Shown: one piece after another, positions 20,774 to 30,612 of the stretch
Numbering within the stretch: position 1 is the stretch's first letter
Layout of the letters: each line of letters starts with the position of its first letter
NCBI GenBank assembly: GCA_049999725.1
Contig: JBNGIS010025247.1
Span: 24,643-65,907 of the forward strand
DNA from: Haplomitrium mnioides
Taxonomy: Eukaryota; Marchantiophyta; Haplomitriopsida; Calobryales
Direction of reading: 5' to 3'
Length of the DNA stretch: 41,265 nucleotides
The notes under the pieces: model-generated
Database searches by the model: none
The model's input: only the letters and a program-made list of their open reading frames with translations
Told to the model about the DNA's origin: nothing
Made by a program: the position numbers and the translations under genes

Positions 20774-21522
20774 AGGAGTGTGTGGGTGTGAAGTTGGGGT
20801 GAAGGTGGACAAGTGGTAAGTGATTCAGTAGGGAGTGATCTACTAGTGAGATCAGTTCCAAAGGGCCTTCAAGGACTCTATTTTGTTGCAATACCTTGTT
20901 GGGTGTGAATGTGCATAGGTTCATAGTTAGATTTGCATTTTGCATTTTGTATACAAGAGACATACTAGACTAGAATATAACATGACCAGTTGAGCAGACC
21001 CTAGGACAGCTGTAGAGGGGGAGTCAAGTCCCTTGACACATTCTTGTGACCATGGAGGTTAATGCTCTCTGTTTCTGACCCTGTTTTATAGTTTAGGAAA
21101 TAGTTCATATTAGAATAGTTAGGAATGACATTTGTATCAGTTCCTGTGACCACCCTGAGAGGGGGAGTCCAGTTCTCTGTCATTATTCATTGGTGCAAGT
21201 TAAACACCTTTTTGCCCCCAAAGCATACACAAGGTGGCAAGGTCTAAGATTTGGACTCTTGGAATATATTGAAGGAGTTTCACAAGGCATGTTGGGTGGT
21301 GTAAATGTGGACTTGGGGTTTTATAAATGAATGACTAGATTGTAAGCTGAAGAGAGTGAGAGATGAACAAAGGGCTTGTAAGGGAAGAGAGGATCTTTAA
21401 AGCCCCAAAGTGATAACTGGCAAAGGGCCATCTCAAAAAAGAACCTGAAAGCCTTGAATCTATCCTCCCTTGCCTTCCAAGTGGCACCTGAGAAGGTTAA
21501 GGCCTAAAACAGGGGAGTGACA
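20774..21522 (+). repeat. 3' LTR of copy A1, second part
   Basis: Resumes the A1 LTR after A2. Positions 20984-21522 align along their whole length with the A1 5' LTR remnant. The end AGGGGAGTGACA at 21522 is the LTR terminus. Beyond it base composition drops sharply to AT-rich DNA. Confidence 0.9.
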
Positions 21523-21878
21523 AGAACATGTGTCTTTTCTTCAGTGCTCTTTAATATGACAACTATCACACTTTTATTGCTCTTTAATGTGATACCTAGC
21601 ATTCTTTCATTGCTCTTCAACATACCACATGTCATTCTCTTATTGCATCCTCTAGTTGGTTATTTTAGTCATGTCCAAAATCACCAAAATGATGCCACAT
21701 GTCAACTTGTCATTGACTTATAGTGGATGTTATTTATTGTATTGTCCAAAATGACCAAAATAAAACACTATCTTTAGCACCACATGTCAATTGGTGATGG
21801 CTATTGTCACCAATTGAGAAAAATGAAATTATGCCATTGTCAACAATGTGTTTTGCTAGTCATTTTGGACGTTTAACA
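21523..21878. repeat. AT-rich spacer with a 33-bp tandem repeat
   Basis: Units starting GCTCTTTAATATGAC, GCTCTTTAATGTGAT and GCTCTTCAACATACC begin at 21546, 21579 and 21612, with a degenerate fourth at 21645: a constant 33-bp step. The word CCACATGTCA recurs near 21626, 21690 and 21780. No coding potential is visible. Confidence 0.6.
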
Positions 21879-21950
21879 ACTACTACTTTGAACCAAGAAC
21901 CGCTATTAGGTTCATGTTTCATTTGGCGTTTGCAAAAACCAACTTTGAAT
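21879..21950 (+). repeat. 70-bp interrupted-palindrome repeat, copy 1
   Basis: CTACTTTGAACCAAGAACC, GCTATTA, GGTTCATGTTTCATTTGG and CGTTTGCAAAAACC. The arms GAACCAAGAACC and GGTTCATGTTTC can pair imperfectly around GCTATTA. It sits just downstream of the methyltransferase stop codon. Copies 2 (30179) and 3 (38872) are in the same orientation. Confidence 0.8.
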
Positions 21951-22468
21951 CGCAATAGAATCTCTAAGAGCATCAGTAGTACCAAGAGGAATAGGCTTCT
22001 TGTAGTATACATATGCAATCTATGATTGTGTCATAACATTTGGCAAAGAAGCCATCCTCAAAAAACCTATGGGGAATATAAATAGACTCACATCTATCAT
22101 ATTTGACGGCGATGCAATTTTGCATCAACTTCAAAGCATAGACAAGGCCTTTGTTGGACATAGAGCAAAGATCTAAGATCCAATCTTGCTTTATTGACAA
22201 ATGATCAATAAAAAAGTTATACAAAACCTGAGGCTTTTGATAGACATTTACAAAAACATCGTCTTCTAGATGTTTGAGCTTAGTCGAAACAGCTAGGCAA
22301 CTGAAAACACTTTGCATGAGTTGTCGATGACATCCGCTTGCATCATCGAATTGCAAGTTGAAGAACTTCATGCTCCATTTTCCCTCCTTGGTCTAGTAGC
22401 CCACAGTCCAATACTCATTGGTGTGAGAAATTTTGAGACCATTTAAATGATGAATATTACTTTTATCT

Positions 22469-22565
22469 CTATAGTAACAAAAAAAACACATGAGATAAAA
22501 GAAATAAAGTAATGGAAAAATAAAATAGATAAATTATGAAATGAAAAAATAAAAATATAACTTAC
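22469..22565 (-). other. Intron 3 of the methyltransferase-like gene
   Basis: 97 bp, donor CATCTG|GTAAGTTAT, acceptor GTTACTATAG|AGATAAAAG after an eight-T run. Splicing restores the frame between the motif IV exon and the QKP/motif I exon, although the joined codon now reads TGA. Confidence 0.75.
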
Positions 22566-23214
22566 CAGATGTCGTGGTCAATGGGATAGCAAGCCTCCAA
22601 TAGAGCATCCTTGACAATGCCAAATTGTTGGAAAGAATGGATAATAACAAAACACCAAAAGTCAAAGGTTGTAATAGCCGCAAAAGAAGAACCCATGTAA
22701 AAAATATCATCCTTTGTAAAGGGTTTCGAATCATCATGCTTCCATTCCTTAAGGTTATAGTTGTAAGGAATATCAACAATAGCTAAAGTGAAACATATAG
22801 GTTTTGCTAAACCTTTCAACTGTCGAGCACTAGTCCTCTTGTGGACTTGATAAAATTCCACATTGAGCCCATCAACATATGACATTAAGCCCTTGTCTTA
22901 GTCTTTAGGCCCTTCTTTGGTTGGAAAGACAACAACTTCATTTTGTTGTCTTGCTTTCCACTCTCTTGCTTTCTGGCAGTGGAGTAGAAAAGTAGCGGGT
23001 AGGAGACAAGAGTTGAGGCTTGGTCTTCATTAGTAGGGGCTTCTTCAACCCCCAATTTCTTTTGCTATTTAGCAGTGACCATCAATTTTTTGGCTTGCTG
23101 TCGTTTGAACATTTTGTCACCATGTAAAGAGCACAAAGAAACAAGCTATACAAGAACAACAAACAAAAACTTTTAGTGAATTGCAAGGAGATACTAAGTT
23201 GTTAAGTGAGCAAG

Positions 23215-23410
23215 GAATTGAAAATCCATGCACACATGGACTCTCGAGTCCAAGCAAGCACAAACTCAAGAGTCCAAATGCGCTTCGACTCTTGAGACTC
23301 CATGTGCGCATGGATTGTTGAGTTCTTACTTGTAAGAACTCAAGAGTCTTTGCTTGCAAGGACTTGAGAGCCCTTGCAAGCATGGACTCAAGAGTCATGT
23401 CTAGCTTGGA
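23215..23410 (-). repeat. GACTC/GAGTC minisatellite in methyltransferase intron 2
   Basis: Irregular units of about 30-45 bp built on palindromic GACTCNNGAGTCC-type words alternating with GCATGGA, GCAAGCA and GTGCGCATGG words. It lies wholly between the exon 2 donor (23481) and exon 3. Confidence 0.7.
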
Positions 23411-23892
23411 CTGGTCAAACCTTTCAAAACAAATTGAAAACAAATTTAGAATTAGAATTGAAAATAAGAAAAAACACTTACCAATAATTTCTCAAAACTC
23501 AAATAAAATGATGACATCTTTGACTCTTTGGTGTAGATGGGATACTCCATCCTTGCTTCTTCCCATGTTTTGCAATACACCTTAGAGCAAAAAGACTTCA
23601 CCATGACAACTAAAACCTTAGGCCTCTCAAATTCACGAGACATTTCTTCAATCAAAAGCTCTCTAGCTTCAACATGTTTCAAGACAAAAATATTTATTTC
23701 AATAGGAAGACCTTGAAGGAACCTCCACAATATCCACTTAATGTCTTCCATTCTTAAAGAACCTTTAGCAGTTGACTTGTGACCATTCACGGTGTTCTTC
23801 TCCCACATAAAAGAAAATGCTCTGTTGCAACTCCTAGAGCTCTTCGTATCTAAAAGCCAATTGGATTGTCTTGAGAAGTGCTTCTCAAAGTC

Positions 23893-24010
23893 TCATGCAC
23901 TAACTCTCGGGTCCAAGCACGTAGCAACTCTTGAGTCCATGCCGCATAGACTCTCAAGTCCAAGCGCACATGGACTCGGGAGCCTTTACATGCAAGAACT
24001 CCTGAGCAAC
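23893..24010 (-). repeat. GACTC/GAGTC minisatellite in methyltransferase intron 1
   Basis: Shorter array of the same word family (CTCTCGGGTCCAAGCACG, CTCTTGAGTCCATGC, GACTCTCAAGTCCAAGCGC, GACTCGGGAGCC) between exons 1 and 2. Confidence 0.68.
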
Positions 24011-24396
24011 TTCAAAGATAAAACAAATGAAAAATAGTTTTTTGAGCTAACATTGTCATCGTTGAAGGCCGCATGTAAATCCTTTCTAAATACGTCCCTC
24101 GACTTCATCTCGTTGAAGCAAAATCTTTTCTATGAGGCCTTGAAGAGGGTAATACTAGCCTCTCACCCGATGTGGTCTTTTTGCTTTCTTTAATCATGGT
24201 TATTTGGACCAACACACTCATTTAAAATTTTCACCTTCACTAGCAAAAAGTTAAAGATATGATCAACATCTTTCATAGTTCCATAACAAACTAGCTATTT
24301 GTAGTCTAGTTTATGTGGCTCTAGAACCTTCAGAACATCCAAATACCTATAAGACTTTGGTTGAGTTGGTCTCAGAGTATTGACTTGTGATGTCAT

Positions 24397-24781
24397 TTTC
24401 TCGAAAGTAAAAAATAGTCAAATTTGAGGGCGAAAATCTAACAAAAAAAGGTTCACAAAAAGCAAAAGGCTGAAAAATGGAAAATTTATAAGAAATTGCA
24501 AAAATAACAATGACAAGAAAAAAAAACTTGAAAGTAAACTTGCAACAATGGAAAGAAACTTTCCAATAGCGCTCTTTCTTGTACCAAAATTTCAAAAAAT
24601 ATGTTTTCCCACCAAAAAATGATTCGCGGAGCTCTTTACACGTAGGTTTGCGTGGCTAAAACAAATATTAGTATATAGAACATTGCTTATTTTCATAGCA
24701 TATTTTAGGTAGGTCGTTAGAAGTTGAGAATATTTGTTTATATAATTTCTTCAAATAGTTAATTTTTTATTGTTATTTATT
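24397..24781. promoter_or_regulatory. Shared divergent intergenic region
   Basis: About 385 bp between the putative first ATG of the methyltransferase-like gene (24396, minus) and that of the DUF7869-type gene (24782, plus). It is AT-rich with a small GC island (GATTCGCGGAGCTC near 24622). The geometry suggests one bidirectional promoter; no defined motif proves it. Confidence 0.4.
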
Positions 24782-25624
24782 AATGGCAGGAGTTTTCAAA
24801 AGCAAGAAGAGGCTAGAATTTCAAAATTCATATTCGTTGAAAAGTGTTACTTTTGGCCAATAGCTAGAGATTGTTTCAAACTGCATTTCTGTGGAGGTAA
24901 GCGATGGAATATCCAAAGCGTCAAGTCCCAATCCTTAAGGTGGTTTTCATCCTTCGAAAACTTATTTTGAAAGAACAAACAATATTGTGCATGATACTAA
25001 GGATTTTTAAGACGATGAATTATCTCCGATGGCTAAATTTGTCTATAGACCAGATCGAATGGCACTCCATAAACATTATTTATCGGGCCAAAATGCAAAC
25101 AGGTAAACAACTTATGTGAAAATTCTTTGCGGAAAGTTAATCATGACAAGAGCTTTGTGAAGAAAAAGCTAGATCAAATATCACTTTTGAAATTGAGAAG
25201 ATTTCATGTTGTCGAAATAATTTTTTGCTATTGTGCAATATAGATTTTTTGAAAAGTGTGAGAGAAACATATTTTTGACAAAGCATGAAGAATCGAGATA
25301 TCACATTGCAGTGGGGAATTCCAAGAAAGACTCTGATGTTGACAATCGGCTCACTCTACCTTGCGATACAATTGCTTGTAGAAGAGCCTTCAAATTAATA
25401 TTATCTATAGGGAATGATAGAATCCAAAGGATTCAAAATCTTAAAAACGTAAATCTAATAGGTATTTTTGGAAATAGAGATTTATGTGTTAAAAGAGTAT
25501 TTGTGTGTGAATGGATGGACAATTTTTTTTAAGACAGTACGAGAGAATGACCACTTACAAAGTTTATAAATTGTCTTATAAATTTACAAAATGAGAAGTT
25601 TATGACTACTACACAACTTATTTG

Positions 25625-25724
25625 NNNNNNNNNNNNNNNNNNNNNNNNNNNNNNNNNNNNNNNNNNNNNNNNNNNNNNNNNNNNNNNNNNNNNNNNNNNN
25701 NNNNNNNNNNNNNNNNNNNNNNNN
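25625..25724. other. Assembly gap (100 N)
   Basis: Exactly 100 undetermined bases, the usual placeholder length, so the true distance is unknown. It lies inside the DUF7869-type gene just before the FPNVKIPKHN block. Confidence 0.98.
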
Positions 25725-25839
25725 TTTTTGGGCTTTACAAAACATTGGAGAACTCATTTTCCAAATGTTAAAATTCCAAAACACAATAGCTTTGTTCTTT
25801 GTGAACATGCAAAGAAATAAAGTCATTGCGAAAAAAATT

Positions 25840-26500
25840 CACCTTGGAGTCCGACAAAGGTAACAAATTTTTTCTCTTTTGAAACCTATAGTTAATCAAT
25901 GCTCTTTTTATAAGACTCAAAGCTTAGTTCTAGTGATGTTTTGCTTTCTCAACTTAGTGTCAAAAGATATTTGTTTTGTTAAGTTGTTCAACAAACAAGA
26001 TTTGAGTAAAATCAACCTTAGCAACTTGAGTTGTGAGAATATAGTATATGCTTGCATAACATCTATTGTTTTCAATTTGAATCCAAACCTTGTTGATAAT
26101 CGATTAAGGCAAGGAAATGACCTTGGCCTTACATTGAGTATTGCTTTTGTTGCTTTGTATTAAGAGCCCATTGTTAGATAAACAATGATGAGAATTTTTT
26201 TTGTTGTTTGCAAATCCGATGCGTGCATGGGTTTTGTACTTGTTTCTTTTCAAATCCAATTGCAACAACAGGCAAAGCAAACCAAGATATTGGTGTTGTT
26301 GCTTTTGGTCCTGTGCGCAAATAGGATCAATTATTGTTTTTACTGATACTATGAGCGCATTGGATGTGTTATTGTTTTTTTAATCCTTTGCAAACAAAGA
26401 GTCCAAGCTAACTTTGAAATTGAAGTTCTAATTTATGACCTTTTATGCACAAATTTTCTTTTCTTCTTTCAAAATTTTTGCTTATTTCAAGTCAAAGATA
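25840..26500 (+). other. Probable intronic stretch of the DUF7869-type gene
   Basis: I see no recognisable domain here, although a 94-codon open frame exists (25879-26163) with no familiar motif. GCGTGCATGG and GCGCATTGG words resemble the minisatellite. The flanking conserved blocks suggest an intron or an insertion. Confidence 0.35.
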
Positions 26501-26511
26501 AGTGTCTATTG

Positions 26512-26611
26512 NNNNNNNNNNNNNNNNNNNNNNNNNNNNNNNNNNNNNNNNNNNNNNNNNNNNNNNNNNNNNNNNNNNNNNNNNNNNNNNNNNNNNNNNN
26601 NNNNNNNNNNN
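26512..26611. other. Assembly gap (100 N)
   Basis: A second 100-N placeholder, between the FPNVKIPKHN block and the INGMD block of the DUF7869-type gene. Confidence 0.98.
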
Positions 26612-28469
26612 ATCTAGGGTTGTCTTTTAAAGTTCGAAACATCAACACATGTTTTACTGAACTACTTTTTTCTCTTTCATGCTTTGTGATGGTGCAATCA
26701 AATATAATCGCCAATTTTTTCTTTAATATGACCAACAAATAAAAGAAAGAACAAAACTTGCAAACCATCAAAGAAAATGTTATGCCAATTTTCAAAAGTA
26801 CTTGGGAATTGTTATTAATGGAATGGATTAGAAGAAAAAAACTATTCCACACTAGCCTTTGCTATCATAAAACAATAATAAAGATTGTTTAGTGGGTGTG
26901 CATGTTGTTGGTGCCTTAATATTCAATCTTGCTCTTTCTTCAAAGGTATTCTTAACCTACAAAAACTTGAGAAGTTATTTCAATTTGACAATACCATTGC
27001 TCAATAAAATATTATATGACTTTGAAGAGTCGTTGCCTCCAACTTTGTATGTTCAGTTGGTTAATACGACACAAGAGAATAAGAATTCCATCTTATTTAG
27101 ATATCTTAATCTCTTTATGGCTTAGAATATTTTCCAAAAAATCAAGGTGGGATTTCTCATGGTTGGCCATACTTATGATCAAATCAATCAAATTTTTAGC
27201 AGATTTTTGAAACGTGTCAAAGCTTTCACGATTACAAATCTTAGTAAGACACTAAAATTATGGTATAATCATAAACCTCACATAACTCTTTTGATGGAAA
27301 CTTGGGATTCTAAAATGTTTCTGCAACAATGCCTCTCTCTGGGTCAAATGTTACATGATATTACCTATAATCAACAATTCAAGTTCTACTTGAATGATTC
27401 CAAGACAAAGATTTGGAGCAAAATATTTTCGAAAGATGAACTTTGGCTCTCTCCGAATGGTATATGTCAACTCAAGTGCATGCTAAAAGTGGATAAAAAG
27501 ATTTTAAGTTCAATGTTGATTTCTCTCAAGGCATATTCTGAAATCAAATGATCTCAAAAGGAAGAAAGAGAAGTTGATGCTGAGAAAGTGGTCTTTGCAA
27601 TAAGAGACAACATAAGTGAGAACGACTATAAGTTCTTTATAGATTCTGATATTCAATGGTGGAATGAATTTTTTCTTGCCCAACAAGAGATTGTGGCTTA
27701 TATTCTTGAAAGAAAAAGATGAGGGCTCAAAGCAAGATTCATCTTTCCACCTTCACAACCCGCAAATACTTGTAATGATTCTCAAAATATTTGTCTAGGT
27801 TCTCAACTCGATGATCAACTAACACAAGAAGATGCTCCAATACAACAAATACTTTGTACATATCAAGCAATCTATGATTAAACACCTCGTATGTAAGAAA
27901 GGATTGTTCACACAATACCAAATACCGGCACAAATTTGGCAACCTACGTGAGATGGAAGTCAGAATGTTTATATATGTTCTTGCATCACTTGATTCAAAC
28001 TGCAAACCATTTTGGTTTGCCAAAGTCCTCAAAGTTTTGTCATTTTATGAGGAAGAACCTCCAAACCCAAAACAAGTTTGTGTTGAATGGCTTGCTTGTG
28101 AGGTTGAGGATGCATTTTTTGGACAATACTTTCCAAAAAGAATAGCATCAACAAAAGGGAAACACAAAATCCAAGTTACATATTGATGTACTTGATGTAA
28201 CACAAATCACAATTTTGTCTTTTGATTTTCTTCTTATACTAAAAAACCAATTGAGAAAAACCACTTTAGCTACCATTAAATCAAATATGTTTGAGTATGA
28301 AAGACAAAATGCAATCAATCCTCATGTATTTGAAAGAGATTCAATCAGTGATATTAACACTCAAGCAGATTGTATTAATATTGATGAATATCTTGAAGTT
28401 GGATCCAAAGAAGTCAATAATATTGACCAAAATCATTTAAAAGACTCATTGTATATTGCATGCTTTTAG

Positions 28470-30178
28470 TTTTTTTTTGTAATTTAAGATTATTATTTTA
28501 TCAAGTAAATGAAAATTTTTTGAAGGAATTTGTTGAATTTATCTGCCATCTTGAACTTTTTAGTGTAAATTACTTCAAGTTGATTGTTATTCTTTGTGAG
28601 TGAAACTTGATTCTTTAGTTAGTTATTTTCATTTGGTTTGTAAAATATTTTCTTATCCAAAATGTAACTATATTCTTTCTTTCCTAATTGCTTGCTAGAA
28701 GAGTTTAATGTTTTGGTATTGCTGAAGCATGTGCCCAAATTGAGTACTTAATCTTTTTCTTCTAAGGACTTTGATGCAAGACTTGAAAATTTCAGTGCTC
28801 TTTCACTATGATATAGAGCTTTGTAATTGTTTTACTTTTAAATTCAGAATCAGAAAATAGAATCTTTAGCATGCCTAGAAGTTGTTGCAAATAACGGAAC
28901 CTTTAGCGCACATTTACTCAGTTGTAGAAGTTTGAATCATATGTGTGCATAGACTTTGATGCGCAAGTCGAAACTTCGTGCGTGCATAGACTCTATTGCG
29001 GAACATAAAACCTAGGTTCAGCATAGTCTTTGTTGCCGAGTGTCTAGATGTTGAGTTTGGTTTCCTTTGCGCGTATAGACTTTTGTGTCGATTGTTCAGA
29101 TGTTGAGCTTGGATTTCTATGCCTTTCTTGTGGAAGTCCAAGCGTTTCTCGCATATTAACAACTATATACAACCCTCAAGCTTCTACATACAAAGATTAC
29201 CACATAGAGTTTAGATTCGATTGTGCTCAAAGACTCTCATGTAGAACTCGAAACCTTTTGTTTGGTAGACTCTTGTCAAAAACTTAGAAATATGGCTTGT
29301 TTACACTCTTAGTAAATCTCTAAAGCAATTGCCTTTTTGATTTTGAACTATGACTCCTTTGTGTATATGATTCTCTAAATTAAAAAATATTTTTAATTTT
29401 TGAAACCTTCTAAAATATTCCCAATTCAACTTTTGTGTTAATGGATTTTTATTTACAAAACAAGGCTTCCTTTTTGCTTGAACTTGAAATAAGAGCTCCG
29501 AAATCTATGTAATGTTTCGTTTTGTTAGTTTTTGTGCCTTACGATTACAAACTTATTCCATTGACTTGTACTCCACTTGGGTATTTTCCTCATGTTTTCT
29601 ATTTTTTTTTCAAAAAATAAGTTTCAAGGAGCAACTTGTCTATGCGTGTAGAGAGTTTGTGCAACCAAACTTATTTCAAAATATCTTATTCTGATGTATA
29701 TTTCAGTTTTTGAGCTTCTAACTGTTATCAATGCTTAATGCAAGTTTCTTGTGAAAAAATGCCATAATTTTTATACTTTTCATCAATTTCAAGATATTAT
29801 TAGTTTTTATGCAAACTAAGAATATCGACTGATTAAAGATAATTGAATTGATTCTCTTTCAATCATGGTTGTTAAAATGGAAAAAAATAAAGCTCAAAAA
29901 CTCACTAAGTTTTTGTTTTCCAAAAATAACCTCATTTTCTTTATTTTTTGAGATTAAAAACTAACTGTTTTCTTAAGAAAAAAGTTCATGTTTTGAGTAG
30001 TTTGTTCTTAGCTCAAAGTAGGGGTTGTTGTTTGGTCATTGTAGACTTTGCATCATTTTTTACTGATCCAAATGACTATTAAAATTTTGCATCATTTGGT
30101 TGAAATTTTTGTATGCAAATATTTGTATGATAGAACACATCCGAAAAGAGACAACATTTTGCATAATTACTTGGAATA
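28470..30178. other. AT-rich noncoding stretch downstream of the DUF7869-type gene
   Basis: Short open frames here have no family resemblance. It contains the minisatellite at 28915-29270, T-rich runs and ordinary AT-rich spacer, and ends at 70-bp repeat copy 2. Confidence 0.6.
28915..29270 (+). repeat. GCATAGACT minisatellite, downstream array
   Basis: Irregular units with TGTGCATAGACTTTGATGCG, CGTGCATAGACTCTATTGCG, GCATAGTCTTTGTTGCCGAG and CGCGTATAGACTTTTGTG at intervals of about 40-60 bp. They share GCATAGACTC words with the arrays in the methyltransferase introns and at 39230-39560. Confidence 0.6.
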
Positions 30179-30250
30179 ACCGCTACTTTGAAGTAGAAAC
30201 CGCTACTAGGTTCTTGTTTCATTTGGCGTTTGCAAAAACCAAATTTGAAA
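30179..30250 (+). repeat. 70-bp interrupted-palindrome repeat, copy 2
   Basis: ACCGCTACTTTGAAGTAGAA, ACCGCTACTAGGTTCTTG and TTTCATTTGGCGTTTGC, ending AAAAACCAAATTTGAA. It is nearly identical to copy 1 over its last 35 bp. A 17-A run follows at about 30297-30313. Confidence 0.82.
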
Positions 30251-30612
30251 TTTTAGCATAAAAAATCATGAATTTGACACTAGTAATATTTGCTTGCAAA
30301 AAAAAAAAAAAAATTTTATATATCAAAATTTCTTATTTCAAGTGCACAATGTATTAAAAAAAATTCTTCTTAAAAGAAATTTTTCAAAATTGATTTCATA
30401 ATTTCTTCCTTAAAAGCATGAGCATGACTGAATAGAAAATATATAAAATGTACATGACATTTGTTGTTAAATATTTTAAAAACTAACAATGATATCATTA
30501 ATTTCAAAAATTGATAAAAACATTGAAATTAATTCGATTGCTAATTTGGATGATTAACATTCAAATTAATTCGAATTAATCAACATTTACCCAAAGTATT
30601 CTTTATACATTC
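30251..30612. other. AT-rich spacer with inverted LTR fragment
   Basis: No genes. It contains the A run, a perfect palindrome ATTAATTCGAATTAAT near 30565-30580, and a 25-bp sequence at 30580-30604 that is the inverted copy of 30651-30675 inside the family B LTR. Confidence 0.6.

Larger units (their letters stand above)
2598..21522 (+). mobile_element. Family A Ty3/gypsy LTR retrotransposon, copy A1, interrupted by nested copy A2
   Basis: Order on the + strand: truncated 5' LTR (2598-3137), primer-binding site, gag remnant, a deletion that removed protease and most of RT, RNase H, integrase, polypurine tract, and a 3' LTR beginning at 7375. The 3' LTR stops at 9465 and resumes at 20774 because copy A2 (minus strand) is inserted in it. 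The element ends TGACA at 21522. Every domain carries stops, frameshifts or lost active-site residues, so this copy is dead. The internal part (about 4.2 kb) is shorter than that of A2 (about 5.9 kb), mainly because of the protease/RT deletion. Confidence 0.9.
21973..24396 (-). pseudogene. Broken DNA N6-adenine/N4-cytosine methyltransferase-like gene with introns
   Basis: Probable relative of the PF01555 family, which methylates amino groups of A or C in DNA. The minus-strand model has four exons: about 24396-24052 (starting MTSQVNTLRPTQ), 23849-23482, about 23115-22566, and 22468-21973. Exon 3 has IVDIPYNY in place of the catalytic DPPY, then TFDFWCFVIIHSFQQFG. Exon 4 has VYQKPQVL (the QKP motif) and DWILDLCSMSNKGLVYALK (motif I, normally FxGxG). 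The order IV then I is the beta class. Intron 3 (22565-22469) starts GTAAGT and ends in a T-rich ACTATAG. Exon 2 ends at GTAAGTG. Stops in exons 1, 3 and 4 and altered motifs make it dead. Introns speak against bacterial contamination. Confidence 0.78.
24782..28469 (+). pseudogene. Broken DUF7869-type (RNase H-like, transposase-like) gene
   Basis: Starts MAGVFKSKKRLEF at 24782; this exon reads through three stops to LSPMAKFVYRPDRMALH near 25075. Next come ERNIFLTKHEESRYHIA and CDTIACRRAFKLILSIGN (25260-25425), then WRTHFPNVKIPKHNSF (25745-25800), then INGMD (about 26815). The signature DUF7869 block follows: LPPTLYVQLVNTTQENKNS and GFLMVGHTYDQINQIFSRF (27030-27210), usually with QLDN and VGHTHEDID, so likely acidic residues are now Val and Asn. 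A C-terminal module (FWFAKVLKV, VCVEWLACEV; 27950-28186) and a tail to 28469 end it. Two assembly gaps fall inside. DUF7869 is known as a domain of unknown function; the transposase link is my inference from fold-like motifs and repeat context. Confidence 0.75.

Noticed and set aside
9461-20778. A perfect 5-bp target duplication for A2
   Set aside because: Flanks read AGAGG and AGGAG, not identical; shifting the boundary by a base or two does not give an exact match longer than chance.
23215-24010. Repeated palindromic words resembling a CRISPR-like array
   Set aside because: Units are irregular and diverged, there are no constant-length unique spacers, and they lie inside introns of a plant gene relic.
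21973-24396. Methyltransferase block as bacterial contamination or recent bacterial gene transfer
   Set aside because: Canonical GTAAGT donors with a T-tract and AG acceptor, AT-rich introns and plant retroelements on both sides argue for a eukaryotic gene.
25233-25532. A 99-codon open frame read as a standalone small gene
   Set aside because: Its content (FLTKHEESRYHIA, TIACRRAFKLILSIGN) fits as one block of the longer DUF7869-type gene, with further blocks of the gene before and after it.
21879-30250. Helitron-type ends (hairpin then CTRR) or classic terminal inverted repeats for the gene pair
   Set aside because: The hairpin of the 70-bp repeat is not followed by CTRR at a fixed distance, and the copies are direct rather than inverted.
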